Assembly: GCA_019843655.1 (NCBI GenBank)
Contig: JACDQD010000004.1
Coordinates: 7,502,001 to 7,566,000 of the forward strand
Direction: 5' to 3'
DNA from: Lethocerus indicus
Lineage: Eukaryota; Arthropoda; Insecta; Hemiptera; Belostomatidae
Length of the DNA stretch: 64,000 nt
Shown here one piece after another: positions 46,856-59,795 of the stretch (positions are counted from its first letter, which is position 1; each line of letters starts with the position of its first letter). Both the position numbers and the translations under genes were made by a program. The notes below the pieces were generated by a model. The model did not search any database, was not told the origin of the DNA, and was given only the letters and a program-made list of their open reading frames with translations.

Positions 46856-49800
46856 TATATCTAAACCCTGATAGTGATTTTACAGGTCTCCATATGTTTG
46901 TTGATCAATGATTTCGACAAGACAAATTGTACATTCGCCTGATTGAAATTCTCGCTTACCTTAAATGATGAGTCTATTCCGTTCAAAGGAATACCTTCCT
47001 GCCTACACGGTAACTAACTCAAAAGCAGCCGACCCTCCAATCCTAATTACATTACTGCAACACTGAGGTTCTCATTTACTTTATTTTCACGAAATAAATT
47101 AAACGCTCCTCTCTGAGTAGCGAGTGCTCCATATCATCTTGTCCGGAATTTACGTTAGAAAGAGAAAACAGAAATGCATGTTCCACCAGATGAAAACCGT
47201 TTCGATTTTCAAAAAAATATAAAACTGGCATATAACCGTATATTAAATGTACGAAATAGTGCGTTTATGATACAAGGGAGTGTGTCACAATATTAAATAA
47301 CATTTCTAACCAATTTTGGAAATATTTTCTATATAGTTTTCTAATTGTCACTTATCCAATGAAATGTTTTTCGTTGAGTCCATAAATTTACAACTGCGTC
47401 TAGGGAGGAGTTGGTGTCCATTTGAAAATTAAACTCCCGTTTCACTTTTTTATTCTTTTAAATCCCCGTATCTTTGTTTATCTCGATCTGTTTAATACAT
47501 AATACGTAGGGAGCGTTTAATGAGGTTACCATTTAATTACCGACCGAAAAAGGCACCAGGGGGCGGATGCGAAGCTCACCGGGGGTAATCGATATCGGAT
47601 AGGGGTCCCTGTAATGGGGTGTATTTGAGTTTCCGGGCTATACACAACGGGAGCGGCGGTCGGATAGAGCCGGGGCGGGGGAAGAGGAGAGCGCCCGTTT
47701 AACCGTAACCGGCCCAAGATGCTTTCCGTCTCTCCGGCTAACCTACAATTCGGCTGGCCGTAAAATATCACCCGGTACGGTTAAACGTGTAGGGCGCGAG
47801 AGTTATGAGAAAATAAATGGTTCCCAGTCGGACTCCCCTTATTTATCGAAATTAAATGGCTTCCCTACAAGTACGAGGGTAGCCCCGAGCCGGAGTGAGG
47901 AGGAAAATCCGCTCAGAAACTTCTGGCTTGCAAACCCCTTTCGCACCGATTCAAAAAAAAAATATAATATACTGACTTAATGATATACCAATTTTAATTT
48001 GGTGATCAAATCAGAAAATGCTTTATTACCTTGGACGCAAAAGACAGATAATAGTTGTAATCCTCTGGGAGTAAGGTATTATGGAGGTCTGAACATTTTC
48101 AAACGAACAAAAGGATGGCAGCATCTAAGATAAAAATAACGTTCGAACCCTTTACGGTCCAATGACCGATTATAAAATGTTAATACCGCATTTATAAACA
48201 ACTAGTCTTTTCTAGTTTATTTGGGTGAATAATACGATGAAGAGGTGATAACGCTGTTGTAGTATGAAGTACCGAATCGAAAATATATTTTCTCGTTCAT
48301 TTTCTCGCCAAACAAATAACTTATCGCATCTACGTAAGGATAATATTATCTATTGACAACATAACCTTCTACTCCCGAACTACTTTAATATTAAATATGA
48401 TTATTAGCTCCATGGATTACTCTAGGTTGACCGTTGACCAGAGTGAACTCCGTTTAGTGATTTCTATCCGTAAAAATAATTTCGAATTTATTATTCATAG
48501 TTTAAATCGTAACACATTTATTGAAATATTCGGTCTAGTCTAATAAGGGTTTTCATTCTTCGCTAAGCGACTGGATAAGAAACGGGAAAATAGGTTACCT
48601 CAACGTAATATTAAAGTTGCGTGAAAAAATACACGATGGAAGCGGTGGCGAGCGGGGTAGTGAAATATTTCCGCTGACTGTGAGTGTATCGGGGGATAAG
48701 CCGAGCGGCTTCTGGAGAAACACCCGTATTTACGCTCTGGAGGAAAATTATGGGAAAATAAATACAGGGCGAAATTTCGGAGCAGTGTAATAAAAGACCT
48801 AAAGGGCGGGGATTTTCTGAGTTATTGAGTTACTGGCGAGAGATAGACTAGTTCCCAACTCCGCCCCCCATCCACCGTGTAACCGCCCCCCGCCCTTATG
48901 TCACCCCCGTATAAAATGGTCCTATATGTTTATTAGTTCCGGAGGTTCGCTCCGGGTAACTAATACGGTTCAAACACAACACACGGAAACTGCCCCGGCA
49001 AATAATTCAGAATTCCCTTCCGCATTTGCCATCAAAATTATATTCGTTCTAGTCACGAACGAAAAGAGAATAAATTCATTTAAATATCCGTATAAGACAC
49101 ACCGAACAATGCCTAAAAAGGGGTGAAAGGTGGAAAATCAGAGGGGTGATGGGAACAAAATTCCATGTTCAATTTGTTTTGGAAATCAAGTCGGACGAAA
49201 TTACACAAAGTATTTTGTATAAATACAATACATTCTGTTCAAATGTACGTATTACAATGAAAATAAAAATGTTGTACTTTATTAATAAAAATACTGGTAA
49301 AAAATAGGTAGCCTAAACCAAGGAGCTACTAGTCAACATTATCAAATTGACTGGCTGGAGAAGAAGCGATCTAAAATAATTAATCGAGTTAATAACTTTC
49401 ACGTCTAAAATTATGGGGACGTTTCTGAATAATTGCGCTTACTAAATAGAGTAGGAATCGCAAGTAGAAAACAAAATTTATTTATGCCATTAGAATTTAT
49501 AAAGGAAGAGGCTATTGTAACAGGCTTGATGATGAAAGAAACACGATGTTCACGATGGATCACTAAAAAGTTAGCGTTTCAAAGTTGACCTTCTATTGAT
49601 GACTCCGAGCTTTTAGTGGGACGAGCACGCGGCGTTAAATTCATAACATTTCCAAATTCAATTATAAATCAAACACCTTTTTGATTTGCTACTTGGACCA
49701 TGACGGCCCCGAGTTTGGAGCGCTAAATAACTCCTTTCGCCTGCCCTCTGGAGTTGAGCCAATAAGAAGTTTATTTTCAGTATATATAAGTACAGTTTTC

Positions 49801-52800
49801 AGAAGTGGCTTTGAAGTTTAAAACCGTGTATAGCAGATCCTTTGCATTAACAGGATATTCTTAGATAGGGCGCCTTGTATTTTCCCAGTTAGTTAATTTC
49901 GTGTAACACTCGTAATAATTACTATATAAATTCGAATAAAGATTCGTAAAACATAGGTGCGAGTTAGAATGTGCGTCTTATTTTATTAATAAATATTAAT
50001 TAACATTATTAATTTAAACTAATTTTTACATATTCTGTTTATGTAAATGTATGTTTTAATGATACATAAAAAACACAATTGATGAAATTACAAGCTCCCT
50101 AATAAGCGGCCCAAAAACAAATACTCTAAATTAACATGTTTTTATAATTTTACCAGTACGAATTGAACATTTTAGTACTACCTTCACATTAAGCGCAAAA
50201 GTTGCATTGTTTCTTCTCCCCGTTGGATATTATTTCTGGTTCGGTTGTACCCGTTTGGTTTATTGTCTCTTGATCCAAATGGTTTCACTCCACTTATATT
50301 GCATTCCTATCATAACCCAAATTATCTGAGTTGGAATTTTCGATATTGTTATAATACCGAATTCCAGCTATTCTTGAGATATAGGTTTCATTAAAAATCT
50401 AAGATTAAAATCAAATATATTTGACTCGATGAAAAGTCTATCTTTTAGTACAAAATGGGCCCTAAAGTGTTTCCGTAGGAAGGAATGTCCAAATAATATA
50501 ATTTTGTCATTAAACTTATGGACTGACTCTTGAACGTCAGTAATCACTCGACAACATTCTTAATTATATTTAACACCCTTTAAAAAGTCTCTCTCAATAA
50601 TTTGTAACTGTTTGTAATTGTTTTTTGCCATGTAGATTGTTGACAAAAATGGTTGGCACTTCCTTGTTTTCAAAGCTGCGATAAATTCCAAATGAGCCGC
50701 TGTTAGCACCGCGGAGTAAACAGGCCTGGGTGGCACCATAAAAATGTTGTCCCCCTCACCTTGGGTGTGATTATTTCCGCACTTATATCTCAATGTGGCC
50801 AGGACTCAAGTCATAGCACAACTAGATAGATAAAGTGAATTCTCATCTCTTATGATACTTATGGTATTTCGGGCCAAAGTATACTGTGAGTGGCCCATTC
50901 CGAGCATGCGAAATAAAAATAAATACTGTATGACAATAATATGTGTCTTTATCTAAGTCTTGATGGAACAACATCAACATGAAGGTGGTTACAGAAAAAT
51001 TGCAGCAAGAATATCTCATAAATTTGAAAGTTAATTGAATTTCATAAGTTTATTCAATTGGCGTGGCCTCCGGCGTATTGTATAACTTGTTAGAATGTCG
51101 TAAAGCTGACATGGGCGGGTGCAGACGGCCAAAACTTGGCGTTCCGCCACCGTTCCGGTCCTCTAACAAGAGTTTTAGGAGATCTCTAATCGAATTTGGA
51201 ACCTACTAAAACGAGGCCGCGTATTGGAGGGGCGCTAGGGAGGAGGAGCTGATATACCGAATTCAGCCGAAGATAGCCCGGCAAAAATATTATTATTGGG
51301 CATGACATCCGGTCATGCGGAAATGTTTTGTGGGGAAAATGAAGGATAAACGCGGGCAGTTTGCCACCGGGGCTCACAGGGGACGTGAATTAGGCAACAC
51401 CTATCTGCGTGACTTGCCCCATAACAGTTGGCGACTCACCACACATACACTTGGTTATTTATTAACACTGGCAAACTGTACTGCCTTCTACCATCCTACT
51501 AGAATTCTAGGTTCTTTCCTGTGCAGCATCGTCACAGAGGACTAACTTCATTAAAAACGCCCCTGATGCGGACCTGGCACTGATCATGTCCGGTGAAAGT
51601 AAAACTGACATTGGGTGAAATAATTTGATGATTGGCATTCATTACCAACCAGTACTCGTAATTTAGTCGTTCTATGACGTATAAATTTATTTAGTCTTCA
51701 TAAAATCAAGTAATTGTTGAATATAACTACGTAAAATAATTATTTACTAATTAACGCAGTTCGAGACATATTTTTTGGGAAATACCTTCATTCAAACGCT
51801 GAATTTTTCTATGTTTCGTGAGATTGTTTGCAGACGAAATTGGTCAAACTGTAGCCGGTTAGACTGGACGGTCTCTCTACATCTCGACGTTCTCGGCCTC
51901 TCGGCGACCGACCTGCCGAAAGGAAATAAAGAAAATAAAGACGAAGTTTGTTTTGAAGTAAACTTTAAGTTGGCTTCAGGTACTCGGGTGGGGGGGCGAG
52001 GGGGCGAAAGGGGCAAGTTTTAAGCCCGGAGGCTCGTGATCCATCACATCATAACCCGACAGCCCTAACCCCGTTCGTTATTAGATTCGGTTATGAATTA
52101 TTCAATCGCGAATCAAGCGCGCTTCAACTTCCACTTGTTCTGAACCTGCTCGGGTTCCCTCCCCTCTTACATGAACACGAACCTAGCTTACTCTATTATG
52201 GAGAATTCGTTAGGAATTTTTAAAATTAGAATTTTCAGATAATTTCAATGTACGTATTTTGTTCGTATGTGTATTTTGTGCAAAGTATCAATTGAAAACT
52301 CAATTGTTAAACTAATGGGGAGATTACCAAAGTGAAACAGATAAACTTTGAAAGCGGTGTGCTCGACATAATTTAACTAAAATATATCAGGCTAATACTT
52401 TCATCACATTGTAAACATTGAAATAAAAAATGGTAATATGTATTACACATTATTTTATAATAACAATCTCATGTCGTACAAGGTTGACTGCTAGTCGTTC
52501 TATACGCACTAAATTGATCTATGAGCACTGGAATAATATCGGATAAACGATACAAATAATAAATATGATGAGAAGGAAATACAGAATAAATAATAGAGGC
52601 ACATATCTAGTGTAAAGACGGCCCTAGTAACGTGGCGAGAAACCGAAATGAAAAAAGGTTATATTTGTTCTCGCAGTATTTATAGACTTTATTGGAAGCC
52701 CCTATAGTAAAGCCAATATTTGGACTAGTGTCGAACAGACGACGGCCCCAAATGTACTCAGCCCGTCTCTGACCCTCTCTTAGCGTACATCCGAACATTT

Positions 52801-52928
52801 TATAAGAGGTAAGGGCATTTTCTATTGTTTCTGTCTTTGTTTATATCAAGAATTTTTGAAGTACAAATAACTGAAATCGAGCCACCATGAAAGCCCTAAT
52901 GCGGTGAGTTTACTTTCGCAGAGTAGCG

Positions 52929-53102
52929 ATGAAAATCGTTGGTGTAATAACCGATGCAATTAAACGAGGAAGAAAACTAATTGTCCAATGCCTAGGACAT
53001 GGAGAAATCGCGGTCAACTTAGGATCCTGTAATTGGAGTACAATTGTTTTTTTAACTGGATTACTTCCTATAGATATAGGAGCATACACCACGAAATTAT
53101 AG
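52929..53102 (+). CDS. Small open frame of unknown significance
   Basis: 57 codons from an ATG, reading MKIVGVITDAIKRGRKLIV and ending TTKL before TAG. Upstream at 52887 there is an ATG in a strong context (GAGCCACCATG) in the same frame, but a TGA at codon 7 separates the two. The peptide has a basic N-terminal part and a hydrophobic centre (STIVFLTGLLPI). No family is recognised. It may be a decayed exon or chance. Confidence 0.2.
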   Translation: MKIVGVITDAIKRGRKLIVQCLGHGEIAVNLGSCNWSTIVFLTGLLPIDIGAYTTKL

Positions 53103-55335
53103 CGGTAATAAAACTTGTAAAATTGTTGTAAAATTTGTAATACTAAGAAGGATTCTGCATTTCAGAATCAAACTGATAAAGTCGAAGTATATCAATGCAG
53201 CGTAAGCATACGAGTTTACTTTACACTCGAAGGCCCGTCAGAAGCACGTCGATTTTAATTTCAAATTATAACGTTGATGTTGCTGCAATCTATCGATTTA
53301 TGTTCAGGCCCAGAAACCATGCATTCTCTACAATTTGAAGGTGATGTTGAAATAAAAAAATAAAGCCTCGATTTTTATTGTTTATTGTCGAAGCCTTGTT
53401 TATTGTTCTTAAGTCCACGTATTCGTCAAATACGAGAAAGACATTTTATTTAAAACCATAAATATAATACATAATATAATGAAAATACTTTGGGATAATA
53501 AATAATATTGGGTAGAATAAGAAGTGGACTAAACTGACGAAACTTGCAGTCTTCTGGATTTTGGTGAAACCATTTGATCCTGGTTTTTCAAATGGGGCAG
53601 AAGCAGAATTGTTCTGTAAAAGGATAAGTAAAATTAATGCAACCTAATTGATTTACATATATATGTAACTAGCAGTTTTGTTGCTAATTAAAGAACAAAA
53701 TCCATATGTGAAAAGGCAACATTATCATCCGGAACACACATTAGGCTAACGGAAATCAGCCTCAAACCATCAGTTTAACCCTGAGGATGGGTCTATTAAC
53801 GTACAAGAACGAATGAAGTTCAACTCCAAGAGTCAGCTGGTTTCTTTCCCACATTACGTGGATAAATCCCTATTTTCGGGATGTTAGGTAAATAATGAAA
53901 TACAGGACGTTATTTTAGTGTTCGGAAAAGAAGATCGGATTCATATAATTTTGAAGTTATGTAAGGTTTGTGAAATTGATTTTATCTTGATTGATAATAC
54001 GCTGAATGGAATAATAATAATCGATTGACAATAATATTTTGACATTTTTATAGTAAAGCTCGGCTCATGCAATCTCGTATTATACTTTATAATTTCACAT
54101 TGAATGAAGGGACGAACCCCATCTGAAAAATATGAAATTAGAGAGGCAGCAATAGGATTGGAAAAGGAATATATAAACGATTGGGACTAGCGCAGAATTA
54201 TAATGAAAACGATTTTATTTCTGCTAAGAAATCAATCCCCCGGGCAAAATGCTTGATTGAATGAAAAACAGCCTCATAAATCAGGGAGGGCATAATTTTC
54301 CAATTTATATGACAGTGGCGAAAACAAAATCGGAAATGTCCATCAGTCCCCATCGCAGGAAATATATCCCACGCAGTGTTACAATTAATGAAGCAACGAT
54401 GAAAAGGTATGAGTGAAAAAAAGGAAGTGCTAATTAAAGAAAAAAACTTTCTGAAAAAAGTCGACTTGGATTCCCCCTCCCTCTCCCGCCCCCGCTTTTT
54501 CTCGGAAAGTATCAATTGTTTGTTACAAGGGAGAAAATAATTGGGGTGTTGGTCCAACTCTAATATTTGTAGCAACTCTTCTAATTGTCCGTCGTTTAGA
54601 CTGTCCCTTTTTATTTCTTCTTATTCAGCGTTCTTTTATTATAACTCTGATCTTTACCGGGCATGTTTTTCAGCGAGCTTATCGCACCTCGTGTAATGCA
54701 AGGTTCACAATAAGGAATAAAATAAGGTCGAATTTATACGTAATTTCTGAGGGGGCAAAATGGGTATTCTTTTTCCATTCGTAGGGGGTTTGAATTACAA
54801 TTGATTTTCAACCCATTAGAAATTTGAAGAGAAATTACGTTTAATTACAATCCGTCTAGAATAATCAAATAACTGCTTCCGAGGGAGCACTGAGTGTAAC
54901 GTGTAAACAGATTACGGCATGCTCGGGAATTCGACCGAAAGAAAGGCAAATGGGATTCAGATGGTGGCGGCCGAAATGGAGGATATACAGAACAAGTAAT
55001 TCCACAATAATGCTGCTGGGCGATTGGAATGCAATTAAGTTCTTCAGCAACTTGAGAGGTAAATTAAAAAAATCAAAACGAGGGAGAATTTTTGAGAAGT
55101 TAGAAAGGAAATCATGAAAGAGAAAACTGCGACACATTAAGGCCGTTCCCCCTACGCTTTCGATCAAAAATCCTCACAATATGTATTCTATATCCTTGTA
55201 TGCTTCGGAATAGCATGTCGTTATTATATAAATCATAATATATGCATAGTATATGCAGACAGTTTTTCAAAATCCAACAACAATTCGATTATGTGTGTCT
55301 ATTATAAATTAATATAAAATCTACTTACAGTCGGT

Positions 55336-55527
55336 TCACTTTCTCTTGAGTGGGGTAAGTACATTCTCGCCGTGAGATTCAACCATGCCGGTCGGACACC
55401 TAGAATCCGGCCTCCGAATCAGCGTCTTGACCGTCTTGATCATCTTTTCCGAATTTCCCGGTACGAACCTCCAGTAGACGGTCTGCACGCCCGCCCTGCA
55501 GATGCGGCTAGATGTTCCCACAGCCAT
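55336..55527 (-). CDS. First coding exon of an unidentified minus-strand gene
   Basis: On the minus strand a CAG acceptor at 55530-55528 is directly followed by ATG, and the frame runs 63 codons to a TGA at 55338-55336. The peptide includes AGVQTVYWRFVPGNSEKM, IKTVKTLIRRPDSR and CPTGMVESHG. Codon third positions are GC-rich, like those of the P5CS exons and unlike the flanks. The frame may be left before the stop through a donor such as GAAT|GTACTT, or a strong CT|GTAAGT lies just after the stop at 55328. I do not recognise the family. The promoter and 5'-UTR donor upstream support a real transcript. Confidence 0.45.
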   Translation of the reverse strand: MAVGTSSRICRAGVQTVYWRFVPGNSEKMIKTVKTLIRRPDSRCPTGMVESHGENVLTPLKRK

Positions 55528-55841
55528 CTGTTCGTGGAACGACGATTAAAAAACAGTACAGTAGCCGTTTTCAGGAAGAGACACTTGTCTAATACAAATT
55601 GCGGCATTTCACCCGATATATTTCAAATAATTTGTCTGCTTTGAAGGATGATCGAAAGGGCTTTATAAAATAAAGTATATCATTACTATAGATTTTTTAT
55701 GGCATATTGAACACTTAACGCTTCAAACAGCCAACTCGGATTCAGACAAGACTGCGTTCAATATTGAAAGTGAAACACCGTATAAACTTATCCATAAACC
55801 AATCACGAAATAATTTAATGTATATGGACTATCGCACTAAC
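55528..55841 (-). other. Inferred 5'-UTR intron of the minus-strand gene
   Basis: The donor AAAG|GTTAGT (minus strand, at 55842/55841) fits the consensus well. The acceptor TCGTTCCACGAACAG ends immediately before the ATG at 55527. This gives a 314-base intron inside the 5' leader. Confidence 0.45.
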
Positions 55842-55984
55842 CTTTGAGATTGTTTTATCGGTTGTGTAACAGCTAAGTGGTGTTGAGAACGTGCTCGTCA
55901 AAGGTGGCGAGTTGTACTGTTCTGCCGTCACTGGGATAGTTATCGTTTATATAGTGACAGGGGCCGTGACGTCAGAGCCCAATC
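55842..55984 (-). promoter_or_regulatory. Core promoter and untranslated first exon on the minus strand
   Basis: Reading the minus strand 5' to 3': ATTGG (inverted CCAAT, 55983-55979), a perfect palindromic CRE TGACGTCA (55974-55967), TATATAAA (55953-55946), and initiator-like CAGT sites at about 55933 and 55919. A leader of roughly 80 bases follows to the GTTAGT donor. Spacing of the CRE and TATA to the start is typical of cAMP/CREB-responsive promoters. This is one of the clearest core promoters in the window. Confidence 0.6.
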
Positions 55985-58900
55985 ACGTTCGTCCAACATG
56001 AACTCCCATGACTCATATCTATAGGCGGGCTACCTGAGCTATTTGCGCGTCCGCAATAATCTATTGTCCTAATTGTTTGCCCACACTCTTAGCGAGGTGT
56101 CGCCCTGCAAAATGTATTGCGGTTGTTCTTCTCTTTTTTCGCCACCGAGATTAGTTTCCAAATCGGTCTCCGCTGGTTTTTCAGTTCGTAGACCGATACT
56201 AGGCCCAATATTTCGGCGAATAGCGATTGAAAGTTTCATTCTCTGAGATATATTTTCATAGCGTCAATGAGGCTATTAACTATGACCTGGGCTTAGCCAT
56301 CTCCATATCAGCTATTAAATTATAATACATAAAAATACAAGAACAATAAACGTGGAGGCAGTTCAGTTTTAGACTACACGTCGGTTAGTCAAGTTGACAG
56401 TCGTAATCCGAAGCATATTTTTATTAAATCCTCTTTCGAGGTCTTTTCTTAACTTACATAATGAAAATATTAACTTATATGAATCTTTATTTTCATTAGT
56501 TCAATCTACAATCCCGGTTCGTTCCTGAGGAAAGCATTATCTCTCCGTCCTCTAGGATGGAGGTTGGGCTAAGGGTAATTTGGCCCCTAAATCCCAACGT
56601 ATTTAGTGTTGTTTTGTAAAATACCTTTTGTCTAGGATTAAATCGTGGTTTTTTCAAACATTTCTCTGTCGGACACTGGTTCGTAACGTGGGGTCGGCCC
56701 GTCGACAAAAGCCGTTCGTGCGGTTGGCTGCGGATGCAAAAAAGGACTTTTTTTTCCATTTTCGACGCCGCAGCTGTCGATGTTGTTGTTGCTGTCGGCG
56801 TCGTTTGTTGTGTTTCCTAAAAGTTGAAAACCCGACAGCCGGAGTAAACTCGGAATTGAGTGGGCGTCAAGTTTGAATGCGGGACGCAGAGGCGACACTG
56901 GCCCCGGGGGACTTGTGCCCGGCTTCCGGCCGGCCAACTAAAATCGGGACAGTCGATTTATGGAATTTTGACCGTAAACAACATAGTCGTTTGTTTATTT
57001 ACTATTTAAATTTTACGCTATATTTCTTTAGCTATATTGAGTAACTCAATGTCAAATATTTGTACTCAGTCTGCACAATAAGCGTGTGTGTGAAGAGTCA
57101 GAATACCAACACTCTATAAATTTTCTGTCCCTTCTCGGTTGGTAGACCGCACGATAATGCGATGTTCTAACACTGGTAGGGAATTTTCATCGTCGTTGTA
57201 TGTACCTCACTGTACCACTAACGGAATGGTATTTACAAAATTGCATGGACGTATAATCATACTCATTTCGGTCCATCCTGTTTCTTTTCAGAAAATTGGC
57301 CTTCGTAAAAATAACAGGGAAAACATTTTAGAAACAGTTTATCTAACCGCTGTGCAGCAGAAATAATTTATTTCTTTATGCACCTTATATACTAATCCAA
57401 AGCCATACTTAATCTAAAACAACATAATTAGTAGCGGACCATATTTTTATCATTAATCTACGTTGATTACATAATTTGTGTACAATCTACTATTATTTGA
57501 CTTATCTTCGAACGCTGGAACGGAAAAATCTAGCAGGGATTGCGGAAAAAGTGAACTGATAGGCAGAAACGCCACCAGTACAATTGAATAAGCGAGATAA
57601 CGAAGTCTTAGTTTGCCGATGGCTGTAGTTTTCCAATAACGAGGAGGGGAAAGTTTGTATCAAAAACTACCGAGTGGAAATCTACCCGGTACTGAAAGGA
57701 CAGTTTATCGCCGCTCTGCAAATGAAACCGTGATAGGAACCGTTAAACACTCCATAGACGTATTTAACCTCTGTAAATTAATATACTAACACAAATTAGA
57801 AATTTTCAGTGAATTCGCTCAATACAATTATGCACTAGCTTTCCTTTCATAATCGCCATTAGAATTCAGAAGGAAAGTTCGGTACATGAATTTGTGATTT
57901 TTCTCCTGTACCGGAATCATATGTGAGGAAAACTGGTTGACAAAAGTGTGTATTCACGATTCTGAATCATTCAGTATGGGCTGAAAAGATTGCGCGGCTT
58001 TATTTGAACAACGGGACCTGAAAGGGAAGATATTAAAAACCGGTGGCATAAAGCCGGGCAGTTTCTCCACCAACCCCCCCCCCCGCACCAATTCAAACTG
58101 AGAGCAATCCAACCCTAATTGTTCAACCTACTTCCAAGGACTCATGCTTAAATGCATTTTCCAGCCGTCTCTAATTGTCTTTTGATTGCAAAGCGCCCCG
58201 GACCGCTAATCGTTAGTTCCTTTGCCAACTTATCTCCACTCTAATTGTAATTTGTCGGCGTTTCATCATCATTAGGAAACTGAAATATCCAGAGTACAAT
58301 TTTTGAAGCGATGGCATTTTCGGCCCACACAACATATAGTAAACTGGTTTCCCCGTGTCGGACGCCAAAAATTATAACCACAGAAATAGGTAATTAATAT
58401 CGAGTTAATCCACCGACTGTGTAACCATTATCAAACATAGCGCATATTTCATTATCACGATTTTCAAATTGCTACTAATTTAGCCATCAATTGCAGCATT
58501 TGATTTATTACTGAAAACGGTTTGATTTAAGGGGTTCCTCCTAGTTAATGATTAATATACTCATAATATATACACAATACAACGATTTATAATATTCAGG
58601 TTAAAAGTAGAAAACTGTTCCGAGTAGAACTAGAAACCTTTCTCACATAGTTTATAACAATTACGACATGTGTTTAACGAACAGATATATAACTTTATAC
58701 AACAATTTTTTCCTTGTTCCCAAATAGTTCCCAAATTTTATCATTTAATGAATGACTGTAAATATTCAGTTTTCAATATTGTAATTTTCATTTATATAAA
58801 AACGTCTGTGTGACGTCTTTCTCTCTCGAAAAAAAAAGTTGTACTCATGATGCCAATGTTATTATCAAGTTAATCTCTATTTAGCCAGAGTTCAATTCGC

Positions 58901-59478
58901 GGCGGTAGATAGTGGCCGTCGGCTGGTGGTGTGCCAGCCCACGCGGGAACAAACATCCACCGCGTCCCCGGCAAAATATTTATCCACCCTGAATTAGAGA
59001 GCGAATAAGAATTGAATACCAAGTGATAGTAGACGCTTGATGAGTGACGCGCTAATGTGAAATTCGTGTTGATTTGCACTGCGGGTGCGCAGTGCAATTG
59101 AAATTCGGTCCGCATTGGACGTTGAAATTAATCTGAAATTGCTTATCTTAATTGTGATGAGATTGTTAAAGTCTATATAATATTTTGCGCCCCACTAAAA
59201 AAAAATATATTTCCCACTAAATGTTTACATCAATCAGGGTTTGTTTTCATGCAGAACTTGTTTGCATTTAAATAATTATTACCACATTTCTAAGGTATCT
59301 CAGACAGTTTGGTTCCATTAAATATCTAGATACCACGAAGACCATTAATAATAAATTTTGTTCCTTCGAATTAACAGACCTGAGCTAATGAAGTGTTCAT
59401 GCTGTATGAAGCATGAAAACAACACCACTAGGAGTAGAACCAAAAAGAGTAAATATTAATATAAAATATAGATTCCAA
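55985..59478. other. Intergenic stretch, no recognised gene
   Basis: No coding exon recognised. A GC-richer segment at 56640-56940 with GTT/GCTGTC triplet-like runs yields overlapping open frames on both strands that I consider compositional. A C run of about 12 lies near 58075-58084. Confidence 0.6.
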
Positions 59479-59795
59479 TACTCAACCTTATTTGATATAC
59501 CTGTTTTGTGGTCTGCGAGGGGTTGGAATACTGTAGGTCCGTGATGTTTCTGTCTCCTCTCGCCGGTTTGGTCTTTTGCTAGACCGGTTTCGGCTGCTCG
59601 CCATCTTCAGTAGCGGTGTTAGTCACCAGTACATGTGAAAGTGACAGTGCAGTGAGGATGCCCAAAAAACATCCAAAGTGCTAACAGTGACTAACACCGC
59701 TACTGAAGATGGCGAGCAGCCGAAACCGGTCTAGCAAAAGACCAAACCGGCGAGAGGAGACGAAACTTACGAACCTACAGTACTCAACCTTATTT
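59479..59795. mobile_element. Fold-back (inverted repeat) element flanked by a 15-bp direct repeat
   Basis: Two arms, about 59521-59626 and 59687-59790, are near-perfect reverse complements over more than 100 bases. The inner 75 bases or so are identical and the outer ends diverge with small indels. A 60-base spacer separates them. The 15-mer TACTCAACCTTATTT occurs at 59479-59493 and again at 59781-59795, which looks like a target-site duplication of the length retroelements make. Each arm contains CTGAAGA...GCCGAAAC, again resembling a hammerhead core (CUGANGA...GAAA). No protein is encoded. It could be a head-to-head dimer of a small retroelement terminus or a fold-back transposon. Confidence 0.8.

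Larger units (their letters stand above)
42961..55335. other. Intergenic stretch, no recognised gene
   Basis: About 12 kb of mostly AT-rich DNA. Open frames such as 46119-46550 (minus) and 54198-54575 (minus) show no family motif and biased composition. Items of note inside are the Penelope-like RT relic near 46 kb, a short degenerate tandem repeat at 46807-46855, and a small + strand frame at 52929-53102. The coding partners of the minus-strand gene starting at 55.5 kb should lie here but were not recognised. Confidence 0.55.

Noticed and set aside
54198..55167. Minus-strand frames of 125 and 100 codons downstream of the CRE/TATA promoter
   Set aside because: They could in principle be later exons, but both are low in complexity (F, L, S, I-rich) and show no coding-like codon use or good splice sites.
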